Below are positions 13,789 to 25,834 of a stretch of 25,834 nucleotides of DNA, piece after piece; the first letter of the stretch is position 1, and every line of letters begins with the position of its first letter. Both the position numbers and the translations under genes were made by a program. The DNA comes from SIG588 sp045591985. Lineage in GTDB: Bacteria > Bacillota > Clostridia > Oscillospirales > Acutalibacteraceae. The notes beneath the pieces were generated by a model. It saw only the letters and a program-made list of their open reading frames with translations, did not search any database and was not told where the DNA came from. The stretch lies in the NCBI GenBank assembly GCA_045591985.1, contig JAZNTV010000043.1, positions 1-25,834 on the forward strand. Reading direction: 5' to 3'.

Positions 13789-13829
13789 GCCTACCCTCTG
13801 TTCGTTTTGACGGAGGGCAGGCTTTTTTT
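13789..13829 (+). terminator. Terminator after the foldase gene
   Basis: GCCTACCCTCTGT pairs with ACGGAGGGCAGGC (ending 13822) with a few mismatches, followed by seven T (13823-13829). It isolates the foldase gene from the rpoB promoter. Confidence 0.85.
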
Positions 13830-13892
13830 GTGTGCGTATATTGGGCAAATAGGAAAAATTTGCAAAAAAAATAATCAATTTCCGTTAAGGAA

Positions 13893-13921
13893 TTGACTTT
13901 TTTACAAAAATAGTTTATGAT
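13893..13921 (+). promoter_or_regulatory. rpoBC promoter
   Basis: TTGACT (13893-13898), a 17-base AT-rich spacer and TATGAT (13916-13921). It is the only strong promoter found between the foldase terminator and rpoB. Confidence 0.78.
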
Positions 13922-13927
13922 AGTAAA

Positions 13928-14060
13928 CTGCACAATCTTGCGGGAGGGGGAGACTGCGCCCTTAGTGTAACATATTTCGGCGCAAAATGCAACCCCTTTC
14001 AGCAAAATGACGGAATTCTCCCGTGCCGCTTCGGGACAGCGACGACGGGTGCGTGAAAAG
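13928..14060 (+). promoter_or_regulatory. Untranslated leader of rpoB
   Basis: About 150 bases separate the promoter from rpoB. A candidate stem near 14011-14052 pairs CCGT and CGCT with AGCG and ACGG around TCGGGAC. No T tract follows, so it does not look like a simple attenuator, and I recognise no ribosomal-protein binding site in it. Confidence 0.35.
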
Positions 14061-14075
14061 AAGGAGTGATCGACC

Positions 14076-17861
<3,786 letters not shown>

Positions 17862-17880
17862 GGAAGGGGGCGCTTGAATA

Positions 17881-21522
<3,642 letters not shown>

Positions 21523-21525
21523 TAC

Positions 21526-21555
21526 TTGACAAACCACGGCAGACTATGCTAGAAT
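21526..21555 (+). promoter_or_regulatory. rpsL-rpsG-fusA promoter
   Basis: A perfect TTGACA (21526-21531), 18 bases and TAGAAT (21550-21555), placed immediately after rpoC. The str-type genes can thus be transcribed independently of rpoBC. Confidence 0.75.
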
Positions 21556-21581
21556 ATCATACTGTGGATTTGTGCGGTTAA

Positions 21582-21609
21582 CCGCCGGAGCTTTCCGAAG
21601 CTTCGGCGG
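21582..21609 (+). promoter_or_regulatory. Leader hairpin before rpsL
   Basis: CCGCCGGAGCTT (21582-21593) pairs with AAGCTTCGGCGG (21598-21609) in a 12-bp stem with one G-U pair and a TCCG loop. There is no T tract, so it is more likely a leader stability or protein-binding structure than a terminator. Confidence 0.55.
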
Positions 21610-21656
21610 CTTATCCCGCGTAAAGATACCAAAATAAAAGAAAGGAGATGTCATCA

Positions 21657-22085
21657 TTGCCCACTTTTAACCAGTTGGTACACACCGGTCGTAAGGACCT
21701 GGAGAAGAAGGCGAAGGCGCCGGCTCTTTTGAAGGGTTGGAACTCCAAGAAGCGCGTTGCCATCAACCAGAATTCTCCCCAGAAGCGCGGTGTTTGCACT
21801 GCGGTTAAGACGACGACCCCGAAGAAGCCGAACTCGGCTCTGCGTAAAGTCGCCCGTGTGCGTTTGTCGAACGGTATCGAAGTTACTTCGTATATCCCCG
21901 GTGAAGGCCACAACCTGCAGGAGCACAGTGTCGTGCTGATCCGCGGCGGTCGTGTCAAGGATCTCCCCGGTGTGCGTTATCACATCGTGCGCGGTACGCT
22001 GGATACGCAGGGTGTTGCGAAGAGAATGCAGGCCCGCTCCAAGTACGGTGCCAAACGTCCCAAGGCCGGCGCGGCCAAGAAGTAA
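21657..22085 (+). CDS. rpsL: Ribosomal protein S12
   Basis: The 142-residue protein of the small-subunit decoding centre contains TTTPKKPNSALRK (52-64) and RGGRVKDLPGVRYH (96-109). K56 and K101 match the E. coli K43 and K88 positions, so the sequence is of streptomycin-sensitive type. Residues about 26-40 (KGWNSKKRVAINQNS) form the insertion typical of the longer Gram-positive S12. I chose the TTG at 21657, which gives MPTFNQLV, the family's normal start, and has AAAGGAG 9 bases before it. The in-frame ATG at 21648 lies at the end of that ribosome site and is unlikely to be used. Confidence 0.97.
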   Translation: MPTFNQLVHTGRKDLEKKAKAPALLKGWNSKKRVAINQNSPQKRGVCTAVKTTTPKKPNSALRKVARVRLSNGIEVTSYIPGEGHNLQEHSVVLIRGGRVKDLPGVRYHIVRGTLDTQGVAKRMQARSKYGAKRPKAGAAKK

Positions 22086-22224
22086 GACAAATTCATCAGC
22101 GGCTTCAATGCGCTGATCACTATATATAATGGGTCATCCGTTTTGTATAGGATCTGCATTGGCCAACGGGAGTATGTCACTTTCGAGTACCTATGATATC
22201 ATCATTATGAAGGAGGGAAGTAAA
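22086..22224 (+). promoter_or_regulatory. rpsL-rpsG spacer with hairpin and promoter-like box
   Basis: The 139-base spacer holds a 7-bp hairpin ATCAGCG/CGCTGAT (22094-22117) and a TATAAT at 22125-22130 without a good -35 box. In E. coli the equivalent spacer binds S7 for feedback control. A similar role here is possible but not shown by sequence likeness. Confidence 0.35.
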
Positions 22225-22695
22225 GTGCCCAGAAGAGGTTCTATCGCAAAGCGCGATGTTTTGCCCGATCCGCTTTACAATTCCAAAGTCGTAACCCGAC
22301 TTATCAACAACATTATGCTGGACGGTAAGCGCGGCGTTGCCCAGAAGATCGTTTACGGTGCGTTTGACATCGTTGCCGAAAAGACGGGCAAGGAAGCGCT
22401 CGAAGTGTTCGAGCAGGCGCTCGAGAACATCATGCCGTCGCTGGAGGTTAAGGCTCGCCGTGTCGGCGGCGCTACCTACCAGGTGCCGATCGAGGTTCGC
22501 CCCGTTCGCCGTCAGACCCTGGGTCTGCGTTGGCTGACCACCTATTCGCGCGCTCGTTCGGAGAAGACGATGAAAGAGCGTTTGGCTGCCGAGATTCTGG
22601 ACGCCATCAACGGCAACGGCGGTGCTGCCAAGAAGCGCGACGATACCCACAAAATGGCAGAAGCCAACAAGGCGTTTGCTCATTTCCGCTGGTAA
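22225..22695 (+). CDS. rpsG: Ribosomal protein S7
   Basis: This 156-residue protein starts assembly of the 30S head by binding 16S rRNA and contacts the E-site tRNA. It has the normal length and the family landmarks MPRRGSIAKRDVLPDP (1-16), VTRLINNIMLDGKRG, GGATYQVPIEVRPVRR and the C-terminal KMAEANKAFAHFRW. Start is the GTG at 22225 with AGGAGGG 8 bases upstream; longer in-frame starts lie before that ribosome site. It is co-transcribed with rpsL and fusA. Confidence 0.98.
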   Translation: MPRRGSIAKRDVLPDPLYNSKVVTRLINNIMLDGKRGVAQKIVYGAFDIVAEKTGKEALEVFEQALENIMPSLEVKARRVGGATYQVPIEVRPVRRQTLGLRWLTTYSRARSEKTMKERLAAEILDAINGNGGAAKKRDDTHKMAEANKAFAHFRW

Positions 22696-22743
22696 TCGCT
22701 TAAAAGGATTTTCTTTAAAACGAAGGAAAAGGAGGAGCGTACT

Positions 22744-24846
22744 ATGGCAAGAGATGTATCTCTGGAAAAAACCAGAAACATCGGTATCATGGCGCACATT
22801 GATGCTGGTAAAACCACCACCACTGAGCGTATCCTGTACTATACCGGTGTAAACTATAAGATCGGTGAGACCCACGACGGCGGCGCTACCATGGACTGGA
22901 TGGCGCAGGAGCAGGAGCGCGGTATCACCATCACCTCTGCTGCTACTACTTGCTACTGGGATAAGCAGGGCGCTGCGGACAAGCACCGCATCAACATCAT
23001 CGACACTCCCGGCCACGTGGACTTCACGGTGGAAGTGCAGCGTTCGCTGCGCGTGTTGGACGGTTCGGTGACGGTTCTGTGTGCTAAGGGCGGCGTGGAA
23101 CCCCAGTCCGAAACGGTGTGGCGTCAGGCCGACGACTATCAAGTTCCGCGTATGGCGTATGTCAATAAGATGGACATCTTGGGTGCGGACTTCTATCGCG
23201 TCGTGCAGATGATGCGTGACCGTCTGAAGTGTAATGCCGTTCCGATTCAGTTGCCGATCGGTTCCGAAAACCTGTTCAAGGGAATCGTGGATTTGATCGA
23301 AATGAAGGCGGACGTCTATTACGACGAAATGGGTAAGGATATGCGTGTGGAAGAGATTCCGGACGACATGAAAGACCTTGCCGAAGAATATCGCGAGAAA
23401 CTGCTGGAGGCGGTTGCCGAGCAGGATGACGAATTGATGGAGAAATACTTCGGCGGCGAAGAGATTTCCGTTGAAGAGATCAAAGCGGTCATCCGTAAGG
23501 CTACCATCGCCAATACGATGGTTCCCGTGTGCTGCGGTACTTCCTATCGCAACAAGGGTGTGCAGAAGTTGCTCGACGCGATCGTCGACTTCATGCCCTC
23601 GCCGCTGGATGTTCCCGCGATCAAGGGTGTCAACCCCGAAACCGAAGAAGAGGAGCATCGTCCCTCTTCCGACACCGAGCCGTTTGCGGCTTTGGCGTTC
23701 AAGATCGCGACCGACCCGTTTGTGGGTAAACTCGCGTTCTTCCGTGTGTATTCGGGTACTGTTAAGGCGGGCGACACCGTATACAACTCCAGCAAGGATT
23801 CCAACGAGCGTCTCGGCCGTATCGTGCAGATGCACGCCAATGCTCGTAAGGATCTGGATGTGGTGTACGCAGGCGATATCGCCGCTGCCATCGGTTTGAA
23901 GAACACCACCACGGGTAACACCCTGTGTGATGAGAAACATCCGATCATTCTCGAATCCATGAAATTCCCCGAGCCTGTTATCCGTGTGGCTATCGAGCCG
24001 AAGACCAAGGCAGGCCAGGAGAAGATGGGTATTGCGCTGGCGAAGTTGGCGGAAGAAGATCCGACCTTCAAGGCGTATACCGACGAAGAGACCGGTCAGA
24101 CCATCATTGCCGGTATGGGCGAGCTCCACTTGGAGATCATCGTCGACCGTTTGCTCCGCGAATTCAAGGTGGAAGCGAACGTCGGTGCGCCGCAGGTTGC
24201 GTACAAGGAAACTGTGCGTAAGCTCGCGGATGTCGATTGTAAGTATGCGCGTCAGTCCGGTGGTAAAGGTCAGTACGGTCACGTTAAGATCAAGCTTGAA
24301 CCCAACGAGACCGGTAAGGGTTATGAATTTATCAACGCCATCGTCGGCGGTGTGGTTCCGAAGGAATACATCCCCGCTGTCGATTCCGGTATCCAGGGTG
24401 CTATGCACAGCGGCGTCGTGGCAGGGTATCCTGTCGTGGACTGCAAGGTCACTCTCTATGATGGTTCGTACCACGAAGTCGACTCTTCCGAAATGGCCTT
24501 TAAGATCGCCGGTTCGATGGCGTTCAAAGAGGCTATGCGTAAGGCCGATCCCGTGTTGATGGAACCCATCATGAAGGTGGTTGTCATCGTTCCCGACGAA
24601 TACATGGGCTTCGTTGTCGGCGACATTTCGTCCCGCCGCGGCCAGATGGAAGGTTCGGAGAACATTAACGGTGCGGTGCAGATCCGTGCGAATGTCCCGC
24701 TGTCCGAGATGTTCGGTTACGCGACCGACCTGCGTTCCGGTACGCAGGGCCGCGGCCAGTATGTGATGGAGCCCAGCCACTATGCGGAATTGCCGAAGAG
24801 TGTGGCCGAGGCGATCATCGCGAAGCGCACCAAGAAAGAGGGCTAA
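22744..24846 (+). CDS. fusA: Elongation factor G
   Basis: This 700-residue GTPase drives translocation of tRNA and mRNA after peptide-bond formation and works with RRF in ribosome recycling. G-domain motifs are AHIDAGKT (17-24), DTPGH (87-91) and NKMD (141-144). RGITITSAAT (59-68) is switch I. Domain IV is recognisable by ARQSGGKGQYGHVKI and EFINAIVGGVVPKEYIPA, and domain V by GYATDLRSGTQGRGQY. The full length and intact motifs argue for the main EF-G rather than a resistance-type paralogue. The ATG has an AAAGGAGGAG ribosome site. The gene lies 48 bases after rpsG. Confidence 0.98.
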   Translation: MARDVSLEKTRNIGIMAHIDAGKTTTTERILYYTGVNYKIGETHDGGATMDWMAQEQERGITITSAATTCYWDKQGAADKHRINIIDTPGHVDFTVEVQRSLRVLDGSVTVLCAKGGVEPQSETVWRQADDYQVPRMAYVNKMDILGADFYRVVQMMRDRLKCNAVPIQLPIGSENLFKGIVDLIEMKADVYYDEMGKDMRVEEIPDDMKDLAEEYREKLLEAVAEQDDELMEKYFGGEEISVEEIKAVIRKATIANTMVPVCCGTSYRNKGVQKLLDAIVDFMPSPLDVPAIKGVNPETEEEEHRPSSDTEPFAALAFKIATDPFVGKLAFFRVYSGTVKAGDTVYNSSKDSNERLGRIVQMHANARKDLDVVYAGDIAAAIGLKNTTTGNTLCDEKHPIILESMKFPEPVIRVAIEPKTKAGQEKMGIALAKLAEEDPTFKAYTDEETGQTIIAGMGELHLEIIVDRLLREFKVEANVGAPQVAYKETVRKLADVDCKYARQSGGKGQYGHVKIKLEPNETGKGYEFINAIVGGVVPKEYIPAVDSGIQGAMHSGVVAGYPVVDCKVTLYDGSYHEVDSSEMAFKIAGSMAFKEAMRKADPVLMEPIMKVVVIVPDEYMGFVVGDISSRRGQMEGSENINGAVQIRANVPLSEMFGYATDLRSGTQGRGQYVMEPSHYAELPKSVAEAIIAKRTKKEG

Positions 24847-24911
24847 TGCCCCGCTTTTGGGTGTGATTCAAGAGAAATTCCGCATAAAGTCGGGTTTCTT
24901 TGAAAAAACAC

Positions 24912-24940
24912 TTGCAATTTTTGCAAACACTTGCTACAAT
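24912..24940 (+). promoter_or_regulatory. tuf promoter
   Basis: TTGCAA (24912-24917), 17 bases and TACAAT (24935-24940), about 52 bases before the start codon. It gives tuf its own transcription start, in addition to any read-through from fusA; no terminator was seen between the two genes. Confidence 0.68.
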
Positions 24941-24992
24941 GTAAGTACGTTTGCAAGGCAAAGATAAAATTAATTTCAAGGAGGAAATTCCA

Positions 24993-25834
24993 ATGGCAAA
25001 AGCAAAATTTGAGCGCTCCAAGCCTCACGTAAACATTGGCACCATCGGTCACGTTGACCATGGTAAGACCACTCTGACCGCTGCGATCACCAAGGTGCTC
25101 GCTCTGCAGGGCGGTGCGGAATTCACCGATTACGCGAACATCGATAAGGCTCCCGAAGAGCGCGAGCGCGGTATCACCATCAACACCTCTCACGTTGAGT
25201 ATCAGACGGCTACCCGTCACTACGCTCACGTGGACTGCCCCGGCCACGCCGACTACATCAAGAACATGATCACCGGCGCTGCGCAGATGGACGGCGCTAT
25301 CCTGGTTATCGCTTCGAGTGACGGCGTTATGGCGCAGACCAACGAGCACTTGCTGCTCGCTCGTCAGGTTGGCGTTCGGTCGATCGTTGTTTTCATGAAC
25401 AAGACCGACTTGGTTGACGATCCGGAATTGCTCGAGCTCGTCGAGATGGAAATCCGCGAAGCGCTCGACAAGTACGAGTTCCCGGGCGACGACACCCCGA
25501 TCATCAAGGGTTCCGCTCACCAGGCTCTCGTGAGCACCGCTACCGATCTCTCTGCTCCGGAGTATGCTCCGATCATCGAGCTGATGGATGCTGTTGACAA
25601 CTACATCCCCACTCCCGCGCGTACTGCTGACAAGCCGTTCTTGATGCCTGTTGAAGACGTGTTCACCATCACCGGCCGTGGTACGGTTGCTACCGGCCGT
25701 GTGGAGCGTGGCCAGCTGAACATGGGTGAAGAAGTGGAAATCGTCGGGCGGAAGGACGAAAAGCCCAAGACCGTCGTTACCGGTATCGAAATGTTCCGTA
25801 AGCTGCTCGACTACGCGGAGGCCGGTGACAACAT
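24993..25834 (+). CDS. tuf: Elongation factor Tu (5' part, runs off right edge)
   Basis: These 280 residues cover the GTPase domain and most of domain 2 of EF-Tu, which carries aminoacyl-tRNA to the ribosome. G motifs are GHVDHGKT (19-26), DCPGH (81-85) and NKTD (136-139); FTITGRGTVATGRVERG marks domain 2. The normally near-invariant DGPMPQT just after G3 reads DGVMAQT here (110-116), preceded by VIAS. The ATG at 24993 has a strong AAGGAGG ribosome site. It forms the end of the str-type cluster. Confidence 0.97.
   Translation, partial: MAKAKFERSKPHVNIGTIGHVDHGKTTLTAAITKVLALQGGAEFTDYANIDKAPEERERGITINTSHVEYQTATRHYAHVDCPGHADYIKNMITGAAQMDGAILVIASSDGVMAQTNEHLLLARQVGVRSIVVFMNKTDLVDDPELLELVEMEIREALDKYEFPGDDTPIIKGSAHQALVSTATDLSAPEYAPIIELMDAVDNYIPTPARTADKPFLMPVEDVFTITGRGTVATGRVERGQLNMGEEVEIVGRKDEKPKTVVTGIEMFRKLLDYAEAGDN

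Noticed and set aside
21648..21656. ATG at 21648 as start of rpsL
   Set aside because: It overlaps the AAAGGAG ribosome site, and the TTG at 21657 gives the family's canonical MPTFNQLV start at proper spacing.
22125..22130. TATAAT in the rpsL-rpsG spacer as a full promoter
   Set aside because: No acceptable -35 box is found 16-18 bases upstream; it is noted only as a promoter-like box.
22177..24780. 867-codon open frame opposite rpsG and fusA
   Set aside because: It is a shadow of strongly codon-biased genes; it crosses two unrelated genes and their spacer without any start signals.

Overview
The window looks like the chromosome of a Gram-positive anaerobe of the class Clostridia, probably an Oscillospiraceae/Ruminococcaceae-type gut bacterium. 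This rests on the T-box-controlled thrS, the Gram-positive long form of S12, the SpoVT/AbrB-type peptides, strong AGGAGG ribosome binding sites and TTGACA-N17-TATAAT promoters. The genus is an inference. Two unlike halves meet near 7.41 kb: an AT-rich accessory half on the left and a GC-richer, codon-biased housekeeping half on the right.

Accessory half (1-7410). It starts with the 5' part of a radical SAM enzyme on the minus strand. Then come a large membrane-anchored thermolysin-like protein (768-4001), an unrecognised 158-residue protein (4666-5142), a Fic-domain protein on the minus strand (5532-6470) and an unrecognised 163-residue protein (6664-7155). Between and around them lie four related elements (A 572-706, B 4085-4386, C 5221-5526, D 7181-7405). 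Each carries a leader block, a start codon and a tiny reading frame beginning MKATGIVRRI, the N-terminus of SpoVT/AbrB-type regulators, which stops after 20 to 34 residues. In B and D the leader folds into a 17-bp hairpin that buries the ribosome binding site. B, C and D end in a hairpin preceded by ACATARCAAAA. Across the four copies eight of the nine codons after ATG vary, yet the ten residues are identical. Layout and differing base composition suggest an array of accessory gene modules separated by these elements; this is the most unusual content of the window.

Middle (7413-13830). thrS lies on the minus strand behind a T-box leader and its own promoter. Divergent from it is a lipoprotein with a long threonine-rich stalk. 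It converges on galM (aldose 1-epimerase) across a 300-bp foldback region that holds a 141-bp MITE-like inverted repeat between the two arms of a terminator-like hairpin. galM and a membrane-anchored PPIC foldase (prsA-like) diverge from two promoters whose -35 boxes abut.

Housekeeping half (13890-25834). rpoB and rpoC share one promoter. A second promoter precedes rpsL, rpsG and fusA, and a third precedes tuf, which runs off the right edge. This is the classical rpoBC/str order, except that rpoB follows the foldase gene rather than rplJ-rplL. Together these genes supply the core RNA polymerase, two ribosomal proteins of the small-subunit decoding and head regions, and the two main elongation GTPases. 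Very long open frames on the opposite strand of rpoB, rpoC and fusA are treated as by-products of codon bias.
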